Of a stretch of DNA of 64,000 bases, positions 33,169-44,251 are shown piece after piece. The stretch comes from Letharia columbiana (taxonomy: Eukaryota > Ascomycota > Lecanoromycetes > Lecanorales > Parmeliaceae). A program made the translations under genes and the position numbers. The stretch lies in NCBI RefSeq assembly GCF_014066305.1, contig NW_023501047.1, positions 496,001 through 560,000 of the forward strand, given 5' to 3'. Each line of letters begins with the position of its first letter. Within the stretch, counting starts at the first letter, position 1. The notes under the pieces were generated by a model, which worked only from the letters and a program-made list of their open reading frames with translations, had not been told where the DNA came from and ran no database searches.

Positions 33169-34737
33169 CTCCAAGATAGTCCTTATAATTCCGAAAGAGC
33201 ATGCGAGGTTCACCAACTTCCATTCTCAAAAGACCACAGGAAGAGAGCATGATGGAAGACAAGCTGGGGGCTATGCCAGTAACAGCCTTGCGGGCCATAT
33301 TCTTGCATGAACCACTTGCCTCCCCTAGACCGATGAGACCTCTCTTTTGGGATTGGCGCGAAGAAACATCAATGTGGCCACAATAATAGCCTTCAGCCTC
33401 CGTCAGAAAGCTTTAATCTTGCACATTTTTTTTAAAATGCATGTATGACGACGCCTGCTCCCAAGGCGTTACTCACAACTGCGCATAACTGCAAGGCGGT
33501 GCGATCCTTGGGCTTGTACAATTCGCAAATACGTTTCAGCAGCCCTGTGCTGTGGAACTTGAGCGATCAGGTTAGTTTTTGATGGAAAAGGGGATGTTGC
33601 GTTTCAAGATGGGGTTTTCACCAAAGGAACTTAAATAAAGCAGGTACTTATGCTCTATCAAGGGATACAAACGTGCTTCAAAGATTTGTAGGAGACAAAT
33701 ACAGTATGTCAGCCGCCGGGATGCCTCACCTCCCTCTCGTCATGATCGATCCGAATTGTTCCAGGTCTAAGTGCACATGGCAGAAAAATGGTAGATTCTA
33801 TCCCATCGTCTGGCGCCTGGGGGTAAAATGTCTTGGCAGAATATCAAATATTTTATGTTCATACACAACGATTTTGAACCTCTGTACAGACTTATTTTCT
33901 CATTATGGAATCTTAGATCTCTTATAAAAATTAATCCAAAAAAAATATTTTTTTTTGAAAGAAGGGGATTTAATTAAAAAAAAAAAAATTTGGGGGGTTT
34001 TTTTTTTTTTTTTGGAAAAAAAAAAAAAAAAAAAAATAAAAAAAAAAAAAAAAAAAAAAATAGAGGTCATCCAACCTCTAGTACAGTCAAGTCTAGGTCC
34101 TTCCTCGCCGAATCATACTGGAATTGAGACAAGCCTCAGGATATTCCCATATGTAATTGGCAACTTCGTGAAGTAGTCTGCGGACGGCGTAAGAAGGGCA
34201 TGAGTAATGTGGTATTTCTAAGTTGCTTGGAGGCTTCCTTGGGCATCTCGGGCATCAGCGGCACCTTGAGTTTCTAGCGTCCCGGCGGAGCTAACTCTTT
34301 CTCCGGGCTTTTCTTTGGCTCGTATATGCAGTATTAGCATTCCAGGTATATCTTACTTCCTGCCTTATACTCTGTCACTCCCATTGTCTTCTTTGCTGTA
34401 CGAGTAAACTGTCAGTATCAGTTGTTGATTGTAACTTTTCTGCCGCTCTCGCCGCTTCAGTAAATCACCTAGGGAATCACTCAGGCTGTGTCTTGCCGCA
34501 AGGAATCCCGTATTCAGTCCTTACTCACCTACGCTCCTTGGCCGTTTATCTCTCTTTGTTATATTGTGTTCATAATCAGACACCGCCGGCTGAGACAAGC
34601 TCAGAAAACCCGACCCTTGTTTCTCGGCGCCAGCATTTGCGGGCCCAATTTCAACAAGTTCCCATGGGTTGGACATCGCTAAAATCCACGGTCCTGGAAA
34701 AGTTTGCAGCGATCCAAGTAGCAGAAAAAAATACAGA
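33169..34737. other. Divergent 1.57 kb intergenic region containing an A/T homopolymer tract
   Basis: Upstream of both the lectin-like gene (-) and the carboxypeptidase (+). It contains the homopolymer tract at 33937..34061. No gene recognised; frames across the tract encode only Lys/Phe runs. Confidence 0.4.
33937..34061. repeat. Complex poly(A)/poly(T) homopolymer tract
   Basis: About 125 bp made of long runs: A8, T10, A13, G6, T17-18, then A-runs of roughly 24 and 23 separated by single T. Nothing else in 64 kb resembles it. It may be a genuine low-complexity tract, but the alternating homopolymers look like a sequencing or assembly artefact at a weakly supported join. Confidence 0.7.
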
Positions 34738-36947
34738 ATGGCATATCCAATGAATGTGGGTGGATTCTTGATGCTTGTTTATTGAGGTGCTAACTTCAGC
34801 AGCAAAAGTTCACAGCCTTCTCAAGCATCTTCGCCTTGGTCTTAATCTTCCTCTTTCAAGTCCCACATTCAAGTGGCCAATTCTCTTCGTCCATCATACC
34901 AGATTCTAATTTTACCACTCTGCATTCTCCAGTCAATGGCAACATCACCATACGCTTCAAATCGCCGCCCGCAGGTACATGTACAACAGCATTCCAAACT
35001 CAAAAGCAATACACCGGATATGTTTCTCTGCCGCCGTTCACACTCGCCCCCATACAGCAAAATTACTCAATTAATACTTTCTTTTGGTTCATTGAAGCTC
35101 GGACGGAGTCAAGCACAGCTCCTCTTACAATATACATAAACGGCGGACCGGGAAGCAGCAGCATGGTCGGGCTATTTCAAGAGAATGGACCCTGCCAGGT
35201 AGTGGAGATAGCTCAGGATAAGCTTGGTACAAAGCCCAATGACTGGGGATGGGATCGGAGCACCAACATTCTGTACGTGGACCAGCCAAATCAAGTGGGC
35301 TTCTCCTACGATACGCCAACCAATGGATCTATGAATCTGTTCACCTCCATCACGACTGAGCCACCCTCGGACGTACCATCCGGCCAGCCAGACTATACCT
35401 ACCTCAATGGTACTTTCAGCTCCAACAGCGGCAACTCGACGGCGAATACCACTGAAATTGCTGCACACGCAGTATGGCACATGTTGCAAGGCTTCCTTGG
35501 AGCATTTCCCCAATACAATCCGGGCAGGTACTCGAACAGTTCAAAACCAGGGGCTGTCGGTGTCAACCTCTTCGCGGAGAGCTATGGAGGGAAATATGGT
35601 CCCGCCTTTGCGACACTTTGGGAGCAACAAAATCTGCTGCGCAAGAATGGCTCCATACCAAGTAACAAAACTTTGGAGATACGTTTGTCCTCTCTAGGCA
35701 TCATGCAGGGATGCGTCGATGATCTGGTTCAAGGGAGGTTCTACCCAATATTTGCCAACAACAATACCTACGGGATCCAGGCACTCTCGCTGACCGACCA
35801 GCAAGCCGTTGCTAGCAGCTTCTTGAGTGCCAACGGATGCCAGCAGCTTATCGAATCCTGTAGAAATGCGGTCACTGCTCAAGATCCTCAAAATGAGGGG
35901 GATGTGGCCTCTGTGAATCAGATCTGCGCAAACGCCCAGAACACCTGCAACAACGAGGTTTTTGGGCCCTACTATTCGTCTGGTCGAGATGTATACGATA
36001 TCACTCAGAACATGCCGGATCCGTTCCCTCCAAGCACATATTTGGAGTACCTCAACAATGCAGATGTCCAAGCTGCGATTGGTGTGGCTGTAAACTATAC
36101 CCAGACGAACGCAGCGGTGGCAAACGCTTTCCTTCAGACGGGGGACTACGAACGTGGCGACTACATCGGCGAGATGGCTCATTTACTCTCACTAGGTGTC
36201 CGCATCGCTCTAGTGTACGGAGATCGGGATTACATATGCAATTGGTTTGGTGGAGAGGCAGTCTCATTTTCTATCGCAGCGCAAGCGGCCGGGTACTCGC
36301 CATTCTATACAGCCGGCTACGCCGACATAGTGGTCAACACCACCTACATTGGTGGTGCAGTTCGTCAATACGGCAATCTGTCTTTCTCCCGAATTTACGA
36401 TGCCGGCCATCTCATACCTGCATACCAGCCCGAAACTGCCTTTACCGTTTTCACAAGGATTATCATGGGCAATGACATCTCGCTTGGCGAAGCTGCTGAT
36501 CTATCAACTTACACGAGCAATGGTACCGCAAATGCCACGGAGACCCGCAAGGCCCCTGAACAATTGGACCCAACTTGCTGGGTTAGAAATATCGAGAACA
36601 CGTGTACGAATGACCAGAAGGTGATGTTACAGCAAGGCCAGGGCGTCATCGTCAACGGTGAACTTTACGACGAGGCTAGCGATTGGAAACCACCTCCGTC
36701 CTCGGTTTCCGTGATGGCAGGCTACCCTGGGACCTACCCGACTTCGACAACGACTACAGGGCCAGCGCCTACTGAGAAGGGCAGCTCTCCGAGTACAACT
36801 AGTGCAGTCCTGACTGGTGTCTTCACTGCAACGTCTACACCAAGTCCGACCCCCTCGAAGGGAGCTGCTTCCAGCGACAAAGCCGTTAATGCGGGGTGGG
36901 CTTTGCTGGGATGTATGCTGGCTATGGGGGGAGCCTGCGTGACGTAA
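34738..36947 (+). CDS. Secreted serine carboxypeptidase (peptidase family S10), possibly GPI-anchored
   Basis: Releases C-terminal residues from peptides outside the cell or at the wall. The main exon is 34800..36947. It lacks its own ATG before the signal peptide, and a short intron (about 34756..34799, GTGGGT...CTAAC...TTCAG) joins it in frame to MAYPMN at 34738, giving about 721 residues. The hydrophobic signal reads FSSIFALVLIFLFQ. The catalytic set is complete: oxyanion region NGGPGSSSM, nucleophile in AESYGGKYGP, Asp in LVYGDRDYICNWFGG and His in DAGHLIPAYQPE. Many N-glycosylation sequons are present. The C-terminus is a Ser/Thr/Pro-rich stretch ending in a hydrophobic tail (AGWALLGCMLAMGG), as in GPI-anchored proteins. 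The first exon is the uncertain part; an acceptor three bases later (34802) is equally possible. Confidence 0.9.
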
Positions 36948-37628
36948 GAGATGGAATGCATTATACGAACTGTCGCACTATTTTTTTATCGGAAAGTCCA
37001 ATGAATCAGGATAATCGTTGGGCAAAAAGTTTCAGCATCGATACCCTTTTCGCTTTTCAGCATTGTAAGTAGTTGCGATAATTCTCGCTGTGAATGGCTA
37101 TGTTGAAGCCATGTACGAGTCAAGTCCATGAGTGAGGTGAAAGGCTCGCTCTAGTGTCGGAGGGCTTATCAGATACGGTATCTGCTAACGCACTGCCCGT
37201 TGATATTGGCTCTGACTGTCGTGCCTTGTAAGAATGCGACTTTAATTAGTGCTTTCTAGCTGGCGCAATTCAAGCTGAACGTGGTTGGTGAGGCTCACTA
37301 TTCCAAGCGGTTCATGCTTGCTGCAAAGTCCTATTGAGCCATGCTAACTTCGCCGAGTTCTCGTGCTTACTCAATTTGCTATTATTCTAAACAAATCATT
37401 CCTGATTTCAAGGGCCGAAGAAAGTCCACTTCAAATGATTTTTTCTTGTAACCGACCTTCAAGAACCACTACTACTACTCATACAATCCGAGTCCGCTAT
37501 CTTTCTGTCTGCTTCTGTACCTCACTGACCCCAAACAACTTATCTTCCCCTCTGGTGGCTCTAGTAGGTAAATATGGCACTACTAGCGGCCGGGAACCGC
37601 CAACTTCCGTTGTAAGGGCCAGAAACAG
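36948..37628. other. Intergenic region
   Basis: About 680 bp between the carboxypeptidase stop and the first assignable exon of the orphan gene. The missing 5' exon of that orphan may lie at its right end. Nothing else recognised. Confidence 0.35.
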
Positions 37629-38828
37629 CATTCCGATACACTAAAGACGAGGTGCGTCTTCGTTCACAAGCTATTGTACTTTCAAAGCATGGAGGTGGCA
37701 TAGAGAGGAAGCTGACGTGTTTGCGTGAATTGATGAGCAGATCTCAACATGCATGAAGAAAATTGCGGCCAGTCCACAAGCTTGGGGCGTGGCGGCAGAG
37801 TACATTCGAAGTCCTGGTATCAAGGAAGCAACGGAACAATTGATCAGTCAGATGCAAGTCTGGATTGGAAATCCCAAGCGATTCCCTAAACTAAAGATCA
37901 GTGCACAGAAATAGGAACGCTGTCTACAACTACCTAGATCAGGCCCTAGCGCTGCAGTATAAAGGAGAGCAATTGCCGGTGAACACTGCCTTCGACGTCT
38001 TAGGATGGATTTTGTCCGTCTGTGGTTCAGGCCCTCCAGGTGCCACGGCGAAGAACTACTATCTGCCAATGCTGGCGCTGTATTCGAAATGGTGTTCAGT
38101 CCTGGGCGAAAGCAGATTCGAGGGCATGACCCACATTACTTGGTTCACCAACACCAAGTCAAAAGGCACGGACGTTCTTCTTGGCGCCACACTCGGCCAG
38201 CCAGAAACAAGAAACACTGTACGAAACAAGGACAAGGTGACAGGCCAGACTGTTCCACAGGTCAAAGACCGAGGCCTAATCATGAGACGTGAGAGGATAG
38301 AGTATCTTGAGAGAGCGGGCTTCCGGGCTCCCGATATTTCCATTCCCCAGACAGAGGACGTATCAAGGCAGAAGAATCAAAAGGATGGCACGCATGGTGA
38401 TCCAGGCTTTGGCGGCTGCGCTGAAACTTTCTTCTTCATCGTTGCGATGAAGTAGGCAGAGACAGAGGCCCAATTCCGGTTTAGGTTTCTAACAGATTTC
38501 ATGCAGGAACAAGATTGACAAAGCCGACGTCCATGATTTCGCATTGAGGCCCACCGTCGACCTCATGAAACAGCTCAACAACTACTCGGAGGCGGCTGTG
38601 GTGGCCCAACTACGACCTCCATGCGACTATTCATGCCAGAAGTTGTTGGATCAGATGTACCATACCAGAGACTGGCAATCGACGTTCGATTATCACACCA
38701 TAATCCTTCGCGAAAGTGGAGGAGCCGGAGCTGGCGGAGCTGCCGGTCCGAGTGGGAGTGGTGTTTCTGCGAAGTACTGCTCCGGGTACAAAAGTTGGAG
38801 CAGCATCCAGCAAGGCTGGCAAGAGTAG
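37629..38828 (+). CDS. Orphan multi-exon gene with a possible deaminase-type zinc signature (5' end unresolved)
   Basis: Family not recognised. Inferred exons are about 37629..37651 (FRYTKDE), 37741..37846, 37902..38451 and 38507..38828, with introns of 89, 55 and 55 nt. An in-frame TAA just upstream (37611) means either another 5' exon or a broken gene. Visible segments are AASPQAWGVAAEYIRSPGIK, LALQYKGEQLPVNTAFDVLG, MLALYSKWCSVLGESR, GDPGFGGCAETFFFIVAMK and, after the last intron, QLRPPCDYSCQKLLDQM. A CAE followed about 48 residues later by a PC-x3-C could be the zinc ligands of the nucleoside/nucleic-acid deaminase fold ([HC]AE and PCxxC), which has divergent fungal members. That spacing is long and the second motif has one extra residue, so the assignment is tentative. 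The C-terminus is Gly/Ser-rich. The last intron is well supported; the second is a choice between alternatives. Confidence 0.5.
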
Positions 38829-39213
38829 GACGGAATCTGGGTTTCAAGAAAGTATGTTCAAGGTTCTTTCTCTCGAATGAAGGATCAGATCGGCTAATTC
38901 GATGTGAGCAGAAATGGCAAGTGGACTTGGAGCTGCGTTCAGCCCCATAGCAACGGGGAACCTCAAAAGTAGACTTCTTTTGACATCACAAACGCTGACC
39001 ATGTGGTAACTTGTTGACTCGATTCAACAATCATTGTTTTAGAGGCATTTTTATCGTACAATATGCTTCGTGTTGTATGTGCAACGACCAATACCTCGCA
39101 ATGTGAATGCACTATGCAGTATCTGACGGCTCAGAAAAGTAGTCTCCCGTAGGGTTGACCGGATATATACTACCTTATCCCCGGTTCCTTCCATCCCCAC
39201 AGCCTCACTCGAT
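38829..39213. promoter_or_regulatory. Intergenic, FMC1 upstream
   Basis: 385 bp between the orphan gene and FMC1, expected to hold the FMC1 promoter. Nothing distinctive seen. Confidence 0.35.
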
Positions 39214-39570
39214 ATGTCCACTCCCATTACATCCAGCCAATTAATCCTTCATCAAGCCATGGCAGCATCACCTTCCCATCTCCGCTCTCTCTACCGCTCT
39301 CTCCTACGTGAACTACCTCATCGACCGCTTTCCACTCCTTCCCCAATCCAGCAACGCATCCGAAATTCCATTTCCTCCAATTCCGCCCCAATGCAAGTCG
39401 AAGAAGCCGAACAATATATCCAGTACGTGAAGGCACAGAGGATGTACGCTACGCTGTTGGAGAGGTATAATCCAGGAATGTCGATGGATGAGGAAGAGAA
39501 GGTTCGGCTGACGGCGAGGAGGGTGGGTATGGATTTGCCTGAGGAGTGGCGGGCTGGGAAGAAGAATTGA
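39214..39570 (+). CDS. FMC1: Mitochondrial ATP synthase assembly factor Fmc1 (LYR family)
   Basis: A single exon of 118 residues. The LYR-type signature is LRSLYRSLLRELPHRPL, followed by IQQRIRNSI and the helical EEAEQYIQYVKAQRMYATLLERYNPG. The ending LTARRVGMDLPEEW is characteristic of fungal Fmc1 proteins. Known role in yeast: supports assembly of the F1 sector of ATP synthase in the mitochondrial matrix. The ATG at 39214 was used; an internal ATG at 39259 (MAASPSHLRSLYRSLL) would give a length closer to yeast, so the first 15 residues are uncertain. Confidence 0.88.
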   Translation: MSTPITSSQLILHQAMAASPSHLRSLYRSLLRELPHRPLSTPSPIQQRIRNSISSNSAPMQVEEAEQYIQYVKAQRMYATLLERYNPGMSMDEEEKVRLTARRVGMDLPEEWRAGKKN

Positions 39571-41120
39571 TGGAGCGTCGTACATTGGACATGTCGTGAT
39601 TGGGAAACGTGAGAGTGTGTATCACAGCGTCACGTATCAATCCAGTCGTCAATTGCTGATGTTGACAAAGCTCGACAGACGTTGGAAGTCCACCGGACAC
39701 AGAGCTGAGTTGACAAAATCTGGCAAGCTTCGCTTGACTGGAGGGCCAAAAGGAGAAAGACCCAGCCCTATTCGAGATACTTCTTGGACTTCAGCATGCA
39801 AGAGAAGTTAAGGTCTGGGATGGGAAGTCGCCATGCCGCCCAGGACGCAGAATCGAAAAGAGTCATACGACTAAAGGATTCCACCACATCATTTCGAACC
39901 TGGGGTTACAGAGGCCCGGCATCAAGTGCCGCAGCAGCAAATTGCTGCTTTTTCGATTGCGAAATAGATTGAGGACAGCGTTCGGTCACAGAGACATGGA
40001 AAAACCTGGGCCAACGTTTGGCAGAAAAGCTTTGGTAGAGGCATATCAACTTGGCGTACTTCTTGCTGCCGGTCCATGAGCTCGGATATATACAGAGAGA
40101 GCGGCGACCATGATCCAGAAGTCTATGCGCCAGAGCAAGATTCTTGGTCGTTCAGGACCAAATACCTGGGTCTTGATTCCATGTCCCCAGCCTCAAGTCC
40201 TGTAGACTTGACGCACTCTCGAGTGCGAAGGAGCCTTTACTGCTTAACGGCTATCCATCGATCTCCATCATTCGAGGCTTTCGAGATCAAGCATTGCATA
40301 CCTTCAAATACCTCACTGTGCCCTTGTCACTCTCAAACCTGCTCACTTGGTGCATTGCCAATTAATTCCATTTACCAGGCTTGACATTTGACAATGCCTA
40401 TAAACCACCTGATCTCCCTAAATTCTCTCCCTCCTTCATAATACTCAATACTCCATACTCGCTTCTTCATCTTTGCTCTGCCCCTGCCGCTTCTCCGCCT
40501 TTGCCTGCCCTTCTCTTTTTTTATACTCCCTTGCTTTCTCCGTCTGTGCCTGCCCTATCCTTCCGTCCTTGCACCCTTTTTTCTTCTTCTTTGTCCTTCC
40601 CTCCGCCTTCACACATACGCCTACACATACTTTCCTCCCGCATACGGCCACAAATCCCATTGTCTACATGTCTTACTATCTACAAATATATCTACCAATC
40701 ATCCCGGGCTACTGTCCAAATGGCCCCTAAATTTACTATCTCTTTCTTTCACATACAACATGTTTCTCTACCATCTATACTTAGCCACCTTCTCAGCCAT
40801 CGTCTTCAAATGTGCTGCTTATCTCTGCCATCTATTGCTCTCGTAGCTGTAGCACAAATGAGTCTCGTAGCACAGGTTGATTGACACCTTCTTCCTTTGC
40901 GGTCCTCCCTGTGCTTTCTTTCTTTCTTTTGTCAATGTGTGGGCCATGCTATGAGAAACTTCGTTGATGCTGGGCGGCCCCATCATGGCGTTCGTTATAT
41001 ACGAGACCATGGAGGGGTTACACATTTGGATCGGATTGTTACAGTTCATCCAATCAATGCTGGGCTTCAAAATTATCTCCACCTCCTGACTTCGTCCAAA
41101 AATCAAGCCTACGGCCTCCA
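39571..41120. other. 1.55 kb intergenic region
   Basis: Lies between FMC1 (+) and the acyltransferase (-), which converge. The stretch 40430..40640 is strongly pyrimidine-rich on the plus strand. Short frames here are compositional. No gene recognised. Confidence 0.4.
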
Positions 41121-42710
41121 TCACTCCTTCTCCGCAAAAGCTCTGATTCCCTCATCCTCCATCAACCTCCTCATAACATCGCTCCTCAGATAAACGCTGA
41201 GATTCACCCCCTTGCTCCACCATTCTTTCTTTGCGTCATGTCCTTCCTTTGCACCATCCCCTTCGACCCCACCCTCACCCACAATCACAACCCCATCACA
41301 TGACGGAATCAGCGGTTCCGCCCACCTCACCTTCTTCCCCTCCTCAAAAACCACCTCCCCCACCCCAATACCCACCCAACTCGTAACGATAGTATGATAA
41401 TCGCCCAAACAGCAGTTCCACCGCCTCTGCCCACTCAGCTCAAAACACATTTCATGCAACAGCGCTGCTACAGCTTCCCCGTCAAATTCGGCGATGGTGT
41501 TGCGAATGGCGGCTGCTTTGTCCGCTACGTCTTTCGCACTGCCTGCAGGGGAAGCGGTGGCTGCGGCTTCGGTGCGGACGCCAGCGTTGAGGATTGGTGA
41601 GCCGATGAATGAAGGCGGCAAGGGCTTCTGTAGGCGTCGCCGCCCGTCGATGCTGACGTCAAGGAAATGCTCGTCCCCTTCCTTCAGCCCGCGGGCGCGA
41701 ATCAGGGCGGCCCATAGGTGGGCGAGCAGGGCATCTTGATGCGATATTCGTGTCTGAGTATGCGCAGCGGCGTGGAGATAGATTGCGTGCGTTTCGGCGG
41801 CCGAGAAGAAGAACGTCGTGTGCGAACAGGGGGCTGTGGCATCCCAGGTATGGTACGGTACGGGTCTGCCGAGCTTGATGTCATGAGATTGAGATGCGAG
41901 CTCCGGTGGGATTTTCGTTAATGACAGCGCCCATTCCGGGGTTGAAGGACCGGCAGAGGCCCAGTGGTCGAAGCGGTGCACGGGTAACCTGGCGGCGACT
42001 TCGAGGATGTACGGGTCGGGTCTCTTGGCGTCGATGTTGCCGGCTGCAGCAGCGTCGATGAGGGAGGGGTCGAAGAGAGGTTGTAGCTTTGGGACAGATT
42101 TTGAGGACGAGAGGGCAAGGTTCGTAGCGGCCCAGTCTTTCATGAAGGTGAGTAGAGCGGCGGCGTCTGCGAGAGAGTGGACTATACCGACGGCGATGGC
42201 TATGCCGCCGTCTCTGAAGGTTGTGAATTGAACTTTCATGGATGGTAGACCTTGGCATTCTTTCGAGTCGTGAAGAGCGTATTCGGTTTCCATGTCTAGA
42301 AACTCTTCGTAATTGACATGCGTAGGATCCCAGTGTTTCTCGGTCTTATCGGCAGGAACCATGGACGCCATAGGAGAGTCAGCTTCGGCGAGGATGCATT
42401 CGACGCCTGGATCAGAGTCTGATCCATGAGAAATCTCCATTCGCCCTAAGCGATAGATGTGTCCAGCATCGGGGTCGTATTCAGCAAAGCGCAGCTGGCC
42501 CGCCCATTGAGGATAAGCATTGAGAGTCTTGCGTAGACTGGACATCAGTCGATCGGTGTCCTGTGATACATCGTAGAACCAAACGCAGGCGCTTTTCGCG
42601 AAATGCAATACAATTGCATCGATGATGGATAAGGGTTCGACTTTGGGCTGGGAAGAAGGGACATGAGAGTCTGGAAAGACACGCGAGCGAGACTGAACGG
42701 TAATTGCCAT
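41121..42710 (-). CDS. BAHD/trichothecene-acetyltransferase-like acyltransferase
   Basis: A single exon of 529 residues of the transferase family that moves acyl groups from CoA to alcohols or amines. The catalytic HxxxD is in VGIVHSLADAAALL (about residue 180). The N-terminal half has the usual AYPQWAGQLRF segment, and DVSIDGRRRLQKPLPPSFIGSP corresponds to the conserved central channel region; the C-terminal DFGWG is not evident. Filamentous fungi use such enzymes in secondary metabolism and detoxification (Tri101-like), but the neighbours here are housekeeping genes, so there is no cluster to suggest a substrate. The ATG at 42710 gives a full-length protein. Confidence 0.88.
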   Translation of the reverse strand: MAITVQSRSRVFPDSHVPSSQPKVEPLSIIDAIVLHFAKSACVWFYDVSQDTDRLMSSLRKTLNAYPQWAGQLRFAEYDPDAGHIYRLGRMEISHGSDSDPGVECILAEADSPMASMVPADKTEKHWDPTHVNYEEFLDMETEYALHDSKECQGLPSMKVQFTTFRDGGIAIAVGIVHSLADAAALLTFMKDWAATNLALSSSKSVPKLQPLFDPSLIDAAAAGNIDAKRPDPYILEVAARLPVHRFDHWASAGPSTPEWALSLTKIPPELASQSHDIKLGRPVPYHTWDATAPCSHTTFFFSAAETHAIYLHAAAHTQTRISHQDALLAHLWAALIRARGLKEGDEHFLDVSIDGRRRLQKPLPPSFIGSPILNAGVRTEAAATASPAGSAKDVADKAAAIRNTIAEFDGEAVAALLHEMCFELSGQRRWNCCLGDYHTIVTSWVGIGVGEVVFEEGKKVRWAEPLIPSCDGVVIVGEGGVEGDGAKEGHDAKKEWWSKGVNLSVYLRSDVMRRLMEDEGIRAFAEKE

Positions 42711-43074
42711 TGAAGATGATACTAATGAATTGTCCTCCTCGAATAAAGGATTGACAACGATTTGCGTCTATTGCTAGGATTGGTATTCCGCTCGAGGCGT
42801 TCTATCTGGTTGCAAATAATTGTCAAGCCAAGTTCTTATATAGGAAGCAGACCTTTGATCACTCTTTGCCTTTTGCTTACACATGACCACGGCCAAGTAT
42901 AATCACACAGCAAGGTGAGTCAGACGGTTGACAGGTTCATGCAGGGCCCCTCCAACACTAAACACTGAGGCAACGCCGGAGAAGGCTCCTGACTCGAACC
43001 CCATTAAGTCGCGAAGAGACTGAAGTGTTCACGTGCAACGGTTCGCGTGTTTCAAAGTCACTGATCTATCTCGC
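42711..43074. promoter_or_regulatory. Intergenic, acyltransferase upstream / FBP1 3' side
   Basis: 364 bp between the acyltransferase start and the FBP1 stop, both on the minus strand. It should hold the acyltransferase promoter and FBP1 terminator. Nothing distinctive seen. Confidence 0.35.
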
Positions 43075-44251
43075 TCAATGACTATGCTTCTTATGCACGT
43101 CGATCACTTTTTGTACTTCGTCGTAGCTGCCCATGAAGATACCAGATCGGTCATGGATATGCTCGGGAACAACAGTAAGCATACGTTCCATACGGCTATT
43201 GACTGCTTGACCTCCAGCTGTTTTGATCGCGTCAGTACATGAGGAAATCATCAATAGGAATGGCGTTCAGGAAGTACCGTTCTCAAAGACCATAGCCATA
43301 GGTGCGCATTCATACAAAATCCTCAGCTTTCCCTTTGGGCTCTTCTTGTCCGCTGGATACGCGAATATTCCCCCGTACAATAACGTCCGGTAGGCGTCTG
43401 CCACCATACTGCCGATGTATCGAGCGCTGTATGGCTTTCCAGATTTTTCAATGGGGTACTTCAGGCTGTTGAAGTACTCTTTGACCTCTTCTTCCCAATA
43501 TAGGCTGTTCCCCTCATTGACGCTGTATATCGCACGAGACTTGGGCATTTTCATGTCATGGTGGGTCAGTATGAATTCACCCAAAGCATTGTCCATGGTA
43601 AAGCCATTGACGCTGCCTCCCTTCATGGTAATGACCAGTTGAGCACTCGCACCATACATAGTGAATCCGCTGGCTACCAATTCCGATCCGGGAAGAAGAA
43701 GCTCTTCTTGTTTTCCTTGACTCCCTTCTGCCAGCCTGAATATTCCAAAGATCGTTCCCACGCTGACACCTGCATCCAAATTGCTTGAGCCGTCTATAGG
43801 ATCGCAGACGACGGCGTACCGCGCCTTTGGGTTTTCATCGAAGACAAGACACCTCTCTTCCTCTTCGGAAACCAGGAGTCGACATTTGCCCGAGGTCCGC
43901 ATGGCGGCCACAAAGATATCATTGCCAATAACATCGAGTTTCTTTTGATCGTCACCTGTGCTGTTGGATGAACCGGCAAGACCACTGAGGTTTATGAGAC
44001 TGGCTCGACGGATATAGTAGGCAATGGATTTGAAGGAGAATTGTAGAGCATGGCATAGCAGGCTTGTAGACGGGGATTAGCATGGTAGGAGAGCGGATGC
44101 TGATGGAGAGGGGGTTGAAAACGTACGTGAAGTCCCCAGTGGCCTCCTTATGCTTCGATTGCTCTTCGGTCAGAAAGCGAGTAAGCGTGACAATATCAGT
44201 GTTGATCTTCTCTTGGGCTACAGGAGCCGCTTCGCTGTTTTTCAGAGACAT
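43075..44251 (-). CDS. FBP1: Fructose-1,6-bisphosphatase
   Basis: A gluconeogenic enzyme converting fructose-1,6-bisphosphate to fructose-6-phosphate in the cytosol. Exons are 44251..44127, 44062..43278 and 43217..43075 (introns 64 and 60 nt, phases 2 and 1), giving 350 residues, the normal length. The N-terminus has INTDIVTLTRFLTEEQSKH. Splicing of intron 1 gives GDFTLLCHALQFSFKSIAYYIRRA, as in all fungal FBPases. The metal and active-site motif is CDPIDGSSNLDAGVSVGTIF. Other conserved parts are VNEGNSLYWEEEVKEYF, RYIGSMVADAYRTLLYGGIFAYP and GKLRILYECAPMAMVFENAGGQA, the last restored by intron 2. Complete and intact; glucose repression is expected from the family, not seen in sequence. Confidence 0.98.

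Noticed and set aside
33955..34176. Frame rich in Lys and Phe
   Set aside because: Produced entirely by the A/T homopolymer tract.
40430..40884. Plus-strand frame 40381..40884 as a gene
   Set aside because: It follows a pyrimidine-rich tract giving Ser/Pro/Phe/Leu runs and has no conserved segment.
41121..42710. Secondary-metabolite cluster around the acyltransferase
   Set aside because: Neighbours are FMC1 and FBP1; no synthase, P450, transporter or regulator is adjacent.
42980..43010. GGTTCGAGTC-like T-loop suggesting a tRNA
   Set aside because: No complementary T-stem, acceptor stem or anticodon arm could be formed around it on either strand.
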